Notes under the pieces: model-generated
Seen by the model: the letters and a program-made list of their open reading frames with translations, nothing else
The model's database searches: none
What the model was told of the DNA's origin: nothing
In this document: in pieces, positions 1 through 13,600 of the stretch
Layout of the letters: every line of letters starts with the position of its first letter
Position numbering within the stretch: position 1 is the first letter of the stretch
Source of the DNA: Azospirillum soli
GTDB lineage: Bacteria; Pseudomonadota; Alphaproteobacteria; Azospirillales; Azospirillaceae
NCBI RefSeq assembly: GCF_017876165.1
Contig: NZ_JAGINQ010000011.1
Location: forward strand, 152,766 to 216,765
Direction: 5' to 3'
DNA: 64,000 nt
Program-made: the position numbers and the translations under genes

Positions 1-467
1 TTCGCCGACAAGGTCGTGGTGATGCACGACGGCGGTGTCGTTCAGATCGGCCGCCCGGACGAGCTGTTTGCCAAGCCAGCCCATGTCTTCGTCGGCCACT
101 TCATCGGTTCCCCCGGTATGAACGTGCTGCCGGCCGAGGTATCCGGGCGGCACGCCCGCATCGGTGCCCACGTCATTGCGCTGGCGCGCGGCTACCCGCA
201 TCTGAACGGCGAGGCCAAAATCGAAATCGGCGTGCGGCCGGAATTCGCGACGCTTGCGCCGGCCGGAGCCGGCGTGCCGGTGCGGGTGAAGCGGGTGGAC
301 GACCTCGGCCGCCTGCGCATCGCCAAGGTGGAGCTGTCGGGCCTGCCCATGGCGGCGACGGTACCGGAGACGCTGCATGTGTCCGGCGATGAGGCGTCGC
401 TGCTGTTCGATCCGTCCATGATCCACGTCTACGCCAACGGATCTCTGGTGGAAGGGGAGGCCGCGTG

Positions 468-468
<1 letters not shown>
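1..468 (+). CDS. glpT: Glycerol ABC transporter ATP-binding protein, C-terminal part (partial)
   Basis: The reading frame is already open at base 1, so only the C-terminal ~155 residues are present. They begin in the region after the Walker B/H-loop (FADKVVVMHDG, then VQIGRPDELFAKPAHVFVGHFIGSP), typical of MalK/UgpC-type sugar ABC ATPases. The rest is the OB-like regulatory (TOBE) domain with IEIGVRPEF. The stop overlaps the start of the next permease gene (TGATG). The order ATPase–permease–permease–DUF2160–binding protein–glycerol kinase matches the glpSTPQV glycerol uptake locus described in Rhizobium leguminosarum, where two ATPases (GlpS, GlpT) precede GlpP. This would be the second ATPase. 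The name is by analogy and is not the E. coli GlpT antiporter. Confidence 0.85.
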
Positions 469-1352
<884 letters not shown>

Positions 1353-1355
1353 GCC

Positions 1356-2153
<798 letters not shown>

Positions 2154-2166
2154 GGAGACCGCAGCC

Positions 2167-2448
2167 ATGGAACACCTCGCCTGGATGGCCTGGACGTGGC
2201 AGACCGGCGCCTTCTTCGCCCTGGTCGCCGGCCTGCTGGCGCTGCTGACCGCGTTGGCGCTCAACCGGCCGGAGATCGCGCGGCCCGGCATCCTGGGCAT
2301 CACCACCACGCGCGGCGACCGGCTGTTCATCACGCTTCTCGGCAGCGCCTTCATCCATCTCGCCTGGCTCGGGCTGATCGGCCCGAACCTGGAATACGCA
2401 TCCGCCCTCTCGCTCCTCTACGCCGCGGCGGTGTTCCGCTGGGTGTGA
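2167..2448 (+). CDS. Small DUF2160 membrane protein of the glycerol ABC operon
   Basis: A 93-residue integral membrane protein. About three hydrophobic stretches are visible: near WQTGAFFALVAGLLALLTAL, near LFITLLGSAFIHLAWLGLIG, and the C-terminal SALSLLYAAAVFRWV. The ATG at 2167 is preceded by GAGGAG at 2152–2157; longer in-frame starts would overlap glpQ and lack a ribosome binding site. Proteins of this kind (DUF2160) are found between the permeases and the binding protein of glycerol/polyol ABC systems. A role as an accessory transporter subunit is inference; no biochemical function is known to me. Confidence 0.75.
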   Translation: MEHLAWMAWTWQTGAFFALVAGLLALLTALALNRPEIARPGILGITTTRGDRLFITLLGSAFIHLAWLGLIGPNLEYASALSLLYAAAVFRWV

Positions 2449-2500
2449 CGCGCGGGAAGACAGAACCGGTTCAATAACAAGGGGTAGGGAGGAAAACGAC

Positions 2501-4255
<1,755 letters not shown>

Positions 4256-4265
4256 CCCTTGCATT

Positions 4266-4304
4266 CCCTCCCCCGCTCCGCGGGGGAGGGTTAGGGTGGG
4301 GGCT
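4266..4304. repeat. REP-like palindromic repeat between glpV and glpK
   Basis: A GC-rich hairpin, CCCTCCCCCG..CGGGGGAGGG, is followed by the tail TTAGGGTGGGGG. The reverse complement of the same arm and tail (CCCACCCTAACCCTCCCCC) occurs at 32488–32506. This indicates a dispersed intergenic palindromic repeat family rather than a gene-specific terminator. It may still attenuate transcription or protect the upstream mRNA end. Confidence 0.6.
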
Positions 4305-4337
4305 CGCCGCAGAAACTCTCCAAAAAGGACCACCTTC

Positions 4338-5828
4338 ATGCCCGAGGCCAGCCACGTCCTTGCCATCGACCAGGGCACCACCTCCACCCGCGCCATCGTC
4401 TTCGACCGGAACGGGACCCCGGCCGGCATCGCGCGGCGGGAGTTCGCCCAGCACTACCCCGCCGACGGCTGGGTCGAGCATGACCCGGAGGACATCTGGT
4501 GGGACACCGTCGCGGTCATGCGCGAGGCTGCCGCCGAGGCCAGCCTAACGGGATCCGACATCGCCGCCATAGGCATCACCAACCAGCGGGAAACCACCGT
4601 CGTCTGGGACCGCGCGACCGGCGAGCCGATCCACCGCGCCATCGTCTGGCAGGACCGCCGCACCGCTGATGCCTGCCGCGCGCTGGTCGAGGACGGCTGC
4701 GGGCCGCTCGTCCAGCGCAAGACCGGGCTGCTGATCGACGCCTATTTCTCGGCCACCAAAGCGGCCTGGATTCTGGACCATGTGCCAGGCGCCAGGGACC
4801 GGGCGGAGCGTGGGGAACTCTGCTTCGGCACCATCGACAGCTTCCTGCTGCACCGGCTGACCGGCGGCCGGGTCCATGCGACCGACGCCACCAACGCGTC
4901 CCGCACCATGGTTTTCGACATCCACACCCAGGACTGGGACGACGAGCTGCTGGCCCTGTTCCGCATCCCCCGCGCCATGATGCCGCGGGTGCTGGACAGC
5001 AGTGCCGAGTTCGGGGCGACGGAACCCGACCTGCTCGGGCGGCCGATTCCCATCACCGGCATCGCGGGCGACCAGCAGGCAGCGACCTTCGGGCAGGCCT
5101 GCTTCGAGCCGGGGATGGTCAAATCCACCTACGGCACCGGCTGCTTCGCGCTGCTGAACACCGGGGACAGGCCAGTCGAGTCCCGGTCCAACATGCTGAC
5201 CACCGTGGCCTATCGCCTGGACGGGCGGGCGACCTACGCGCTGGAGGGCTCCATCTTCATCGCCGGGGCGGCGGTGAAGTGGCTCCGCGACGGGCTGGGC
5301 ATCATCACGCACGCCTCGCAGACCGACGACATGGCGACCCGCGTGCCGGACAGCCATGGCGTCTATCTGGTGCCGGCCTTTGTGGGGCTGGGCGCGCCGC
5401 ACTGGGACCCGCACGCACGGGCGGCCATCTCCGGCCTGACTCTGGACGCCGGGCCGGCGCACATCGCGCGGGCGGCGCTGGAGGCCGTGGCCTTCCAGAC
5501 GCGGGACCTGCGCGATGCCATGCTGTCCGACTGGCCGGCGCGTGCGCGTGCGTTGCGGGTGGACGGAGGCATGGCGGCGAACGACTGGTTGTGCCAGTTT
5601 CTTGCCGATATGCTGGAGCTTCCGGTCGAACGGCCGGCGGTGATCGAGACCACCGCGCTGGGGGCGGCGAGCCTTGCAGGCCTGAAGGTCGGTGTCTACC
5701 GTGATCAGGCGGCGGTGGCCGGGGCGTGGCGGTGCGACCGCCGCTTCGAACCGCGCATGGAAGCGGCCCAGCGGGACCGGCTGTACCGGGGGTGGCTCGA
5801 CGCCGTGGAGCGGGTGAAGCGGCGATAG
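4338..5828 (+). CDS. glpK: Glycerol kinase
   Basis: A 496-residue FGGY-family kinase that phosphorylates glycerol to glycerol 3-phosphate with ATP. This traps the imported substrate. The N-terminal phosphate-binding motif ([18 protein letters not shown]), [12 protein letters not shown], the [10 protein letters not shown] segment and STYGTGCF are all present, and the length matches bacterial GlpK. The ATG at 4338 follows AAAAAGGA; a longer frame from 4296 would run back into the repeat and has no ribosome binding site. It is the last recognised glycerol gene of the cassette, followed 19 bp later by an SDR gene. Confidence 0.95.
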   Translation: MPEASHVLAIDQGTTSTRAIVFDRNGTPAGIARREFAQHYPADGWVEHDPEDIWWDTVAVMREAAAEASLTGSDIAAIGITNQRETTVVWDRATGEPIHRAIVWQDRRTADACRALVEDGCGPLVQRKTGLLIDAYFSATKAAWILDHVPGARDRAERGELCFGTIDSFLLHRLTGGRVHATDATNASRTMVFDIHTQDWDDELLALFRIPRAMMPRVLDSSAEFGATEPDLLGRPIPITGIAGDQQAATFGQACFEPGMVKSTYGTGCFALLNTGDRPVESRSNMLTTVAYRLDGRATYALEGSIFIAGAAVKWLRDGLGIITHASQTDDMATRVPDSHGVYLVPAFVGLGAPHWDPHARAAISGLTLDAGPAHIARAALEAVAFQTRDLRDAMLSDWPARARALRVDGGMAANDWLCQFLADMLELPVERPAVIETTALGAASLAGLKVGVYRDQAAVAGAWRCDRRFEPRMEAAQRDRLYRGWLDAVERVKRR

Positions 5829-5847
5829 AGGGGCCGATGAATGGGGG

Positions 5848-6627
5848 ATGAAGCGAATGACGTTGGGTGACGATCTGCGCGGCAAGCGCGTGCTGGTGAC
5901 CGGCAGCAGCCGGGGCATCGGGGCGGCGGTGGCGGCCGCCTTCGCCGGGCTGGGCGCGCGCGTGGCGCTGCACGGGTCGGGCACCGGCAAGGGGGCCGAA
6001 CGGCTGGCCGCCAGCCTCGCTGAAGGCGGGGCCGAGGTGCGCGTGTTCAACGGCGACTTCCGCCGGCCGCGCGCGGTGGAGGCGGTGGTGGACGCCGCCG
6101 CCGAAGCCTTCGGCGGGCTGGACATCCTGGTCAACAACGCCGGCACCATGGTCGGGCGGGTGCCGTTGGCCAAGATGGAGGACTCCTTTCTCGACGAGGT
6201 GGTGGACCTCAACATGCGCTCGGTCGTCGTGGCCTGCCGGCGCGCCCTGCCGGCGCTGAAGGCGGCCGGCGGCGGGGCCATCGTCAACACCGTCTCGATC
6301 TCGGCCCGCACCGGCGGCAGTCCGGGATCGTCGATCTACAGCGCGTCGAAGGCCTTCGTCTCCACCTTCACCCGGTCGCTGGCGGCGGAACTGGCGCCGG
6401 ACCGCATCCGCGTCAACGCCGTGTCGCCGGGCACCATCGACACGGATTTCCACCAGCGCTACTCCTCCCCGGAGAAGCTGGCGGCCACGGCGGCGCGCAT
6501 TCCGTTGGGCCGGTTGGGGTCGGCGGAGGATTGCGTCGGGGCATACCTGTTCCTCGCCTCCAACGCGCTCAGCGGCTACATCACCGGACAGGTGATCGAG
6601 GTCAATGGCGGGCAGTTGATGGCGTAG
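5848..6627 (+). CDS. SDR family oxidoreductase
   Basis: A 259-residue classical short-chain dehydrogenase/reductase. The cofactor motif TGSSRGIG is at about residues 21–28, NNAG near residue 96, and the catalytic Ser-Tyr-x-x-x-Lys is visible as SISARTGG followed by YSASK. The C-terminus has the usual GQVIEVNGG. The downstream methionine at 5857 is an equally possible start. It lies 19 bp after glpK and may be co-transcribed. The substrate cannot be read from sequence; a polyol or sugar alcohol dehydrogenase would suit the context, but that is inference. Confidence 0.85.
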   Translation: MKRMTLGDDLRGKRVLVTGSSRGIGAAVAAAFAGLGARVALHGSGTGKGAERLAASLAEGGAEVRVFNGDFRRPRAVEAVVDAAAEAFGGLDILVNNAGTMVGRVPLAKMEDSFLDEVVDLNMRSVVVACRRALPALKAAGGGAIVNTVSISARTGGSPGSSIYSASKAFVSTFTRSLAAELAPDRIRVNAVSPGTIDTDFHQRYSSPEKLAATAARIPLGRLGSAEDCVGAYLFLASNALSGYITGQVIEVNGGQLMA

Positions 6628-6867
6628 ACGCGCCCAACATTGCACGTCCTGGATGGGCTGTTCGGAGCGGAACGGCGCAAGACGGCCTGCGCCGAGCCGC
6701 TCCCAGCCTTGATGCGCTTGGGGGCATCGAGGCGACCGTCCCGCGCGGCGACAAGAGGACCACGACTTCGCCCGCTCCAGACCCAGCTGTTGACAGCAGC
6801 CCGATGCACCCAACAGATTTGCGGCCCACCGGCGGACGGGTCCGCCGCACCGTCGGAGTCCGCCCTT

Positions 6868-8685
6868 ATGCAGCCCCAACCCAATGATGCCTGCGACTGC
6901 GGAAGCGGCGTTCGCGCGCAACGTTGTTGCCGGCAGCCGGGGCATATGCTGGGCAACACCGCACTGCCCTCCTGGATCCCGGACCATATTGGACGCGCCG
7001 TCGATGCGCTCGACCGTTGCGACACTGACACCGCGCATCGGTTGTGCGTCGAGATCCTAGAGGCGGCGCCCAACCATGTCGATGCGCTGAAGGTTCTGGT
7101 CTGCCTGCTGCAAGCCACCGGCCCCATGACGGCCGCCATCGCGGTGCTGCAACGGATTCAACGCCTTACTCCCGACGATCTGGCGGTGACACAGGAATTG
7201 TCCGGGCTGCTGCTGCGCGCCGGCCGGCTGCGCGAAGCGGAGGTCCAGGCGCGCAACGCCGTCCGGCTGTCACCCGACGATCCGATGTCCCACACGCTGC
7301 TGGCGATGTCCCTGACGGACAACCATCAGCCCCAGGCCGGGGAGTTCCATTACCGGCGGGTTCTGGAACTCGCGCGCCCCGACGCGATCACGATCGCGAA
7401 TTTCGCCTGGAACCTGAAACTCCAAGGCCGGTTGGCCGAGGCGAGACGCCTGTACGAACGGGCGGTGGCGCTCGATCCGGCGGTGCTTCTGACATGGCTT
7501 GGCTGGGCGCAGACCGAAGAGGCCGGACGCGACCTGCCACGCGCCTCGCGTTTTCTGGCGCGTGCCCGATGTCTCGACCCCAGCCACGACACCCACATCT
7601 TCCAGGCGGCGCTGCTTGCGCGCCAAGGCGCCCTGGACGACGCTCTGGCGGTGCTGGAGGGCGCGAGCGGCCAGTCAGCCGATGTCGCCGGGGATGTCGC
7701 CGGGAACGGCTGGCTGGAACGTGGCCGCATCCTCGACCGCATGGGCCGTCATGACGAGGCTTTCGAAGCCTTCACCACGGGAAAGGCGATGATCCGGGAG
7801 TCCGGCCGGCGCTATGCCGACCAGGAGGCCGCCGACCTGTTCGCCCGCCTCGCGAACTTCTTCATCGCCGACCGCCTCAAGCTTTTGCCGCCGCCGGCGG
7901 CCACGCTGACGTCGCCCCAGCCGATCTTCGTCACCGGCGCTCCACGGTCGGGCACCACCCTGGTCGAACAGATCCTGTCCGCCCATCCCGCCGTCGCCGC
8001 GGGCGATGAATTGCCGGCCATGGCCGCCGTCGCCGCCGGGGTGACGCAGACGCTGGGAAGCCCGCTGGCCTATCCCGAGGCGCTGTCGGAATTGTGGATG
8101 GGCGACCAGCGCGACGGGCTGGAGCGGATGCGCGACGACTATCTGCGCCGTGCCCGCCGCCTCGTGCCGCTCAGCCCCGGCAAGAGCCTGTTTACCGACA
8201 AGATGCCGTTCAACGAGCTTCACCTGGGCCTGATCGCCCTGACGTTCCCGAGCGCGCCGGTGGTGCATGTCCTGCGCCACCCGCTCGACGTCGTTCTGTC
8301 GATGATGTCGCATGACCTGACCCATGGCTTCAATTGCGCCAGCAGCCTGGAATCGGCGGCGCGCCACTGCGGGCGCATGCTGGATCTCGTGGCGCATTAT
8401 CGCCGCGAGATGCCGTTGCGCTATCTTCCGCTGCGCTATGAGGATCTCGTGCAGGATCTGGAACCCAACGTGCGCCGCCTGCTGGGGTTTGTCGGGCTCG
8501 GCTTCGACCGGCGCTGCCTGCGTTTCGACGAGAACCGGCGCTACGCGCGGACGGCCAGCTATGCCCAGGTCACGGAAAAGCTCTACAGCCGGTCGCTCTA
8601 CCGTTACCGCAACTACATGCGCCACCTGAAGCCGGTCATTCCGCTGCTGGAGCCGGCCATCCACAGCTTAGGTTACGAAATCTGA
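6868..8685 (+). CDS. TPR-repeat sulfotransferase with N-terminal SEC-C-like zinc motif
   Basis: About 605 residues. The first 25 hold a cysteine cluster, CDCGSGVRAQRCC, like the SEC-C metal-binding motif. Next come roughly 300 residues of TPR helices (for example NAVRLSPDDPMSHTLLAMSL). The C-terminal half is a sulfotransferase domain, with a 5'-phosphosulfate loop near residue 354 (VTGAPRSGTTLVEQ) and a 3'-phosphate motif near residue 466 (HVLRHPLDVVLSMM). It should transfer sulfate from PAPS to a protein or glycan. The ATG at 6868 was chosen because the zinc motif follows at once; the open frame to 6640 has no good start. The next gene begins 5 bp after the stop. Confidence 0.83.
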   Translation: MQPQPNDACDCGSGVRAQRCCRQPGHMLGNTALPSWIPDHIGRAVDALDRCDTDTAHRLCVEILEAAPNHVDALKVLVCLLQATGPMTAAIAVLQRIQRLTPDDLAVTQELSGLLLRAGRLREAEVQARNAVRLSPDDPMSHTLLAMSLTDNHQPQAGEFHYRRVLELARPDAITIANFAWNLKLQGRLAEARRLYERAVALDPAVLLTWLGWAQTEEAGRDLPRASRFLARARCLDPSHDTHIFQAALLARQGALDDALAVLEGASGQSADVAGDVAGNGWLERGRILDRMGRHDEAFEAFTTGKAMIRESGRRYADQEAADLFARLANFFIADRLKLLPPPAATLTSPQPIFVTGAPRSGTTLVEQILSAHPAVAAGDELPAMAAVAAGVTQTLGSPLAYPEALSELWMGDQRDGLERMRDDYLRRARRLVPLSPGKSLFTDKMPFNELHLGLIALTFPSAPVVHVLRHPLDVVLSMMSHDLTHGFNCASSLESAARHCGRMLDLVAHYRREMPLRYLPLRYEDLVQDLEPNVRRLLGFVGLGFDRRCLRFDENRRYARTASYAQVTEKLYSRSLYRYRNYMRHLKPVIPLLEPAIHSLGYEI

Positions 8686-8690
8686 GCGCG

Positions 8691-10112
8691 ATGGGCCCCT
8701 TCATTCTCCCGCAAACAGCGCCCTTCCGGCGGCCGGAGGAACGGCATTTCGCCGTCCTGGCCGACCGCCATATGGAGCAGGGGCGGCCCGACGCGGCGGA
8801 GCGTGCGCTCGACCGCGCCATGGCGCTGGCTCCGGCCGACCCGGCCCTGCTCTGCCGGGCGGCGGCGGTGTCCGCCGCGCTGGGCCGCCCCGAACAGGCC
8901 GCCGCCCGGTTTTGCCGTGCCCTGCAACTGGCCTGCGACCAAGCCACGGCACACCTCGGCCTTTGCGAACTGCGGCGGCGCCAGTCGCGCCTGGACGAGG
9001 CGGTGGCGCACGGGCGTGTCGCCGTGATGCTCGAACCGTCCCGGCCCGACTCCTACTACAATCTCGGGATTGCGCTGTACGACCGGCTCGACATCGGGCA
9101 GGCAACGGCTTGCGAGCGGAAAGCCGTTCATTTGGCGCCGGAGTCGCCGGGACCGCATTTCGAACTGGCCGAATGCCTTCTGCTGTCCGGCCAGCTGGAG
9201 GAGGGCTGGCGGGAGTATGAATGGCGTTTTCGCCTGCCGGGCGTTCCATCCCCGGTGCCGCCCACGATTCTGGCGGCGGACCGGTCCGATCCCCGGCCCC
9301 AGTGGGACGGGCGGCCGATGCCGCCGGGGCGCCTATTGCTCGTCGCCGATCAAGGATTCGGAGACGTGATCCAGTTCGCCCGTTATCTGCCGCTGGTGCA
9401 CGCGCTCTGCCCCGATCCGCTGATCGCTTGCAGCCCGGACATGGCGCCCATTCTCCGCCAGTTGCCGGGCGGGCGGCGGCTGTACCAGGATTGGAACGAC
9501 CTGCCGGACTTCGATGCATGGCATGCGTTGTCCGGGCTGCCGGGAGTTTTCGGCACCACCCTGGAAACGATTCCCGCCGCCACCGCCTATCTTCAGGCGG
9601 ATCCCCGGAAAATCGACCACTGGCGCCGCCGCCTGGACGAATTGCTGCCCAAGGGGTTGATGCGGATCGGGATCGTATGGGCCGGACGCAGCACCCACGG
9701 CAACGACCACAACCGTTCGATGCGCCTCGCCCAGCTCGCCCCGCTGGCGGCGCTTGACGGGGTGGCGTTGGTGTCGCTGCAGAAGGGGCCGGCGCAGGCC
9801 GAAGTCGGAACCTATTTCGGCCGCGCGCCGCTGGTGAACCTCGGGCCTGAGATCACGGACTTCGCCGACACCATGGGCATCGTCCATGGACTGGCGCGCG
9901 TGGTCGGGGTCGATACCGCCCTTATCCATCTTGCCGGCGCGATGGGGCGGCCGGCCTCGGTCCTGCTGCCTTACGCCCCCGACTGGCGCTGGCTGCTGAA
10001 GCGCGGGACGACACCGTGGTATCCGACGGTCACGCTGCACCGCCAGCACAAGCCCGGCCGCTGGGACGACGCCGTCCGCGAGGTTGCGTCGGGTCTGCAC
10101 CCAAAACGCTGA
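8691..10112 (+). CDS. TPR-repeat protein with heptosyltransferase-like (GT9-fold) domain
   Basis: A 473-residue cytosolic protein. The N-terminal ~190 residues are TPR helices (for example HMEQGRPDAAERALDRAMAL). The C-terminal part resembles the GT-B domain seen in TPR–glycosyltransferase family 9-like proteins: LLLVADQGFGDVIQFARYLP near residue 214, then IGIVWAGRSTHGNDHNRS and VVGVDTALIHLAGAMGRP, the donor-site region. It starts 5 bp after the sulfotransferase gene, so the two form an operon. An autotransporter gene follows about 570 bp downstream on the same strand. Glycosylation of a surface protein is a plausible role but unproven. Confidence 0.8.
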   Translation: MGPFILPQTAPFRRPEERHFAVLADRHMEQGRPDAAERALDRAMALAPADPALLCRAAAVSAALGRPEQAAARFCRALQLACDQATAHLGLCELRRRQSRLDEAVAHGRVAVMLEPSRPDSYYNLGIALYDRLDIGQATACERKAVHLAPESPGPHFELAECLLLSGQLEEGWREYEWRFRLPGVPSPVPPTILAADRSDPRPQWDGRPMPPGRLLLVADQGFGDVIQFARYLPLVHALCPDPLIACSPDMAPILRQLPGGRRLYQDWNDLPDFDAWHALSGLPGVFGTTLETIPAATAYLQADPRKIDHWRRRLDELLPKGLMRIGIVWAGRSTHGNDHNRSMRLAQLAPLAALDGVALVSLQKGPAQAEVGTYFGRAPLVNLGPEITDFADTMGIVHGLARVVGVDTALIHLAGAMGRPASVLLPYAPDWRWLLKRGTTPWYPTVTLHRQHKPGRWDDAVREVASGLHPKR

Positions 10113-10679
10113 CGTCCACATCCCAGATCAGGGTTTGGAGCGATGCGCCGCGTCCAAGGACGGGGATACGCACCCTCCAATTTCCAGGCGCAATAGGGCC
10201 AGCGCACCGCAAGCTTGGCTGTAAGCTGATCGTCCTTTGCGGCGCCCCGACGCTCCTCAACAATTTTGTATGTTTTGAAGCAACCCTGGGCTCACTTGCA
10301 TGCATGTAAAAGTTTTGATCTCACCTCTAAGTTCAAACATTGGAGGTTTTTGCAAAGTGCTCCGCAATAACAGCCGACAACTGCGCAGAGGAAGGTCGCC
10401 TCTATGACGATCATGAAACTCTTATGAGGCATGCCCCGCCAAAGCCCTTATATTCTCTTATAAACTTTACAATGATCGATATCTCATTACACCGCTTTTG
10501 GCAAATAGATGGTAATTATTCTGTCATTTTGGCGCGCTACAACCACGACGCGGAGCGCCATCTCCAGATTTTTCTACGCAAGTAAGAAATTATTTACCAC
10601 ATAACGCCCAATTTACCATTGCCGGACCGTTTTCAGAAACGGACAAAGCAGACTTCTCTTATTTTTGGTGGCAATTCTT
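10113..10679. other. AT-rich non-coding region before the autotransporter gene
   Basis: About 570 bp, much richer in A and T than the flanking genes (for example around 10290–10530 and 10570–10625). It contains a TGCATGCA palindrome at 10297–10304 and repeated TTTACCA-type words at 10590–10620. A short frame at 10340–10585 shows no family resemblance and is probably spurious. The stretch most likely carries the autotransporter promoter and regulator sites and may be a target of an AT-binding silencer. No terminator with a T-run was recognised. Confidence 0.5.
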
Positions 10680-13600
10680 ATGACGGCATACACGTCCGCA
10701 ACCGCCCCCATTCGGAAAACTATCCTGTCGGGAGCGCGCCTTCCAGTTGTGGCTGCGGCGCCGATTGCGCTGGGTGTCTCTCTGGTCGGTGGCGCGGCGC
10801 GAGCGGACGAGGTGCTGTCCACCAATCGAAACACCGCCCTGTATACAAGCCAGAGCGTCATTCGCATCACCAACACCGGCAGCATCACCGACAGTGGAAC
10901 TGGAATCGATGCCAACGACCTCTCGACTGGTCTTGGCATTCAATCCAACACTGGCTGGACGTTTACAAACGACGGCACCATCTTCGTTACAGGAAACGGC
11001 TCGTATATGCAGGCCGATGCCGTCTATGCCGCGCAGGCCGGAACGATCACAAACAACGGCCTGCTCAGCGCGCCCAACTCCTACGGCGGAGTTTACTTCA
11101 CGAACAGCGGAACCGACAAAGCGTTGGTGACGAACAACAAAACGATCATTGGCCATGTCAGCGCCATCCAGTCAAAATCCCCGATCGAGATCGTGAACGG
11201 CTCTGCGACCGACCCGAATGCCGTTCTGAAGAACACCGCTGCTTCGACATATCCCCTCAGTTTTGCCGCAGTTCACCTCCAAAGCGGCAGTCAGCCCAAC
11301 ACGATCACCAATTACGGAACGATCCAGGGAACCACGGATGCGATCCGTTCGTTGGGAACGGTGACAATCACCAATTATGGGACGATTGCCGCCGCACCGG
11401 GTCGCCACGCGATCAATTTGGCAAACGGGTCGAACAGTTCCGTGACGTTGAAGGACGGAAGTGTATTGGTCGGCTCGATATGGTCCGACCCAACGCTGAC
11501 CTCGTCGCTGCGGCTGGAAGGCAGCGGTTCGCTGTCCGATGCGATCAACAACGTCTCAAGCCTCACCCTGGACGGCACGGAGTGGACGCTGGGCGGCCTT
11601 GGATCGACGATCACCAGCACAACCATCCAGAGTGGAATCCTGCGCCTCAACGGCAGCTTGACCGGCACCGTCGGGATCAACAGCGGGGGAACCCTTGCCG
11701 GCACCGGCACGATCACCGGCAACGTCACCGCGCAGAGCGGCGGCACGGTGCGGCCGGGAAGCGCGAACACGCCGGGCGTGCTGACCGTGACCGGCGACTA
11801 CACGCAGATGGCCGGCGGCACCCTGACCATCCAGACCACACCTTCGGCCAGCAGCAAGCTGGCCGTGAACGGCAACGCCACTCTGGGGGGCAGCCTGTCC
11901 GTCGTGCCGTCCGGCGCTGGCTATGGCGCGTCCACCGACTACACCATCCTGACCGCCACGGGGACCCTCAGCGGCGGCTTCAGTTCCATCGCGAGCACCG
12001 ACGCGGGCCTCACCGCGACCGCCAACGTCGACATTCCCAACAAGCAGGTCGTCCTGACGCTGACGGTCGGGTCGACGACGCCTGTGGTGCCGAATCCGCC
12101 CGTGGTGTCGAATCCGCCGGAGGTGTCGCCTCCGCCGGTGGTGGTGTCGCCCCCACCGCCCCCGCCGGTCGGTGTGATCGACACCAGCCGACCGACCTTT
12201 GCGAACAGCGACGGCGCCGTGAATGCGACGACCGTCACCTTCGACGGCGGGACGCTGAAGCCGACCGCCCCGCTGACACTCACCCAACCCATCCAAGTGA
12301 CAGCCAACAGCGGCATCATCGATCCCAACGGCGGCACGATCACGCTGTCCGGCGGCGTCGGAGGGACGGGCACTCTGACCGTCGCTGGCGCGGGTAATCT
12401 GCAGCTGTCGGGAGTCATCTCCAACACGGGCGGCATCGCGGTCCAACAGGGACGGATCACGGTGGGTGAGGGCGGCGTCGTTGCGGCACCCGTCACGGTC
12501 GCCAGCGGCGGCACCGTCACCGTCGCCGAAGGCGGTGGCGTGGGCGGTTCGGTGACCGTGCAGGGCGGCACCCTGTCGATCGCGCCCAACGGCATCGTCA
12601 ACGGTGCCGTCGCCCTGTCGAACGGCGGCAACGCCAGCGTCGACGGCGCGGTGATGGCGCCGGTCTCCGTGTCGGACGGAACCGTGACGGTCGGCCAGAG
12701 CGGCAGCGTCGGCGCCTTGACCGTTGGTGAGGGCGGCACCGCCCGGGTCAACGGCCTTGCCTTGGCCGACGTCACCATCGGCCAGGGTGCGACCCTGTCC
12801 GGCGGCGGCACCGTAGCCGGTCCGGCGACCCTGTCGGGCACCCTGTCCCCCGGCAACTCACCGGGCGTGCTCACCTTCCGTTCCCCGGTCACCTTGACCG
12901 CGACCAATATCTTCCGTGCCGAGATCGACGGCCCGACCGCCGGCACCGGCGCCGGCCACCATGACCAGCTCCGCGTCGAGGGGGCGGGGTTTACGGCGGC
13001 GGGAACGCTGGCGCCGGTTCTGCGCGGGATTTCGGGCGATGCCAGCAACAGCTTCACGCCGGCAATTGGGCAGAGCTTCACGGTGGTCACCGCCGAGGGC
13101 GGGGTCGCCGGACGCTTTGCGACGCTGGACCAGCCGGCCAGCGGCCTCGCCACGGGAACGCGGCTCGATGTGATCTACCGCGCCGATAGCGTCGCGCTGG
13201 CGGTGACCCCGCGCAGCTACGCCGATCTGGCGGCGGCCGGGCTTGGTCAGACCCGCAATCAGCGCGCCGTGGGTGAAGCACTGGAGACCTTCCGGCCGGC
13301 ACCGAACGCCGACGCTTCGGGCGCGGTCGGCGCGCTGTTCAATGGGCTGCACGGCCTGTCCGCCGGAGAGATCGCGCCGGCGCTGAACCAGCTGTCCGGC
13401 GAGATTCACGCCGACATGATGGTGGCCAGCCGGGCCAACCGGCGGCTGTTCGGCCGCGCCGTGGAAGCGCGGCAGGCGGCTGCCCGAGGCTCGGCCGGGC
13501 CGCTCGGCGAATCTTCCGGCGCGATGCTGTTCGACGGCAAGAAGGCCGCCGTCAGCGGCGCGCCGGGACCGGCCGCTACGGGCAACGCCCATACCCGGAA

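Noticed and set aside
6640..6867. N-terminal extension of the TPR-sulfotransferase to 6640.
   Set aside because: The frame is open but has no good start or ribosome binding site, and its sequence is unlike the family. The zinc motif begins right after the ATG at 6868.
10340..10585. 81-codon plus-strand frame in the AT-rich region before the autotransporter.
   Set aside because: No convincing ribosome binding site or family resemblance, and the composition matches that of the non-coding flanks.
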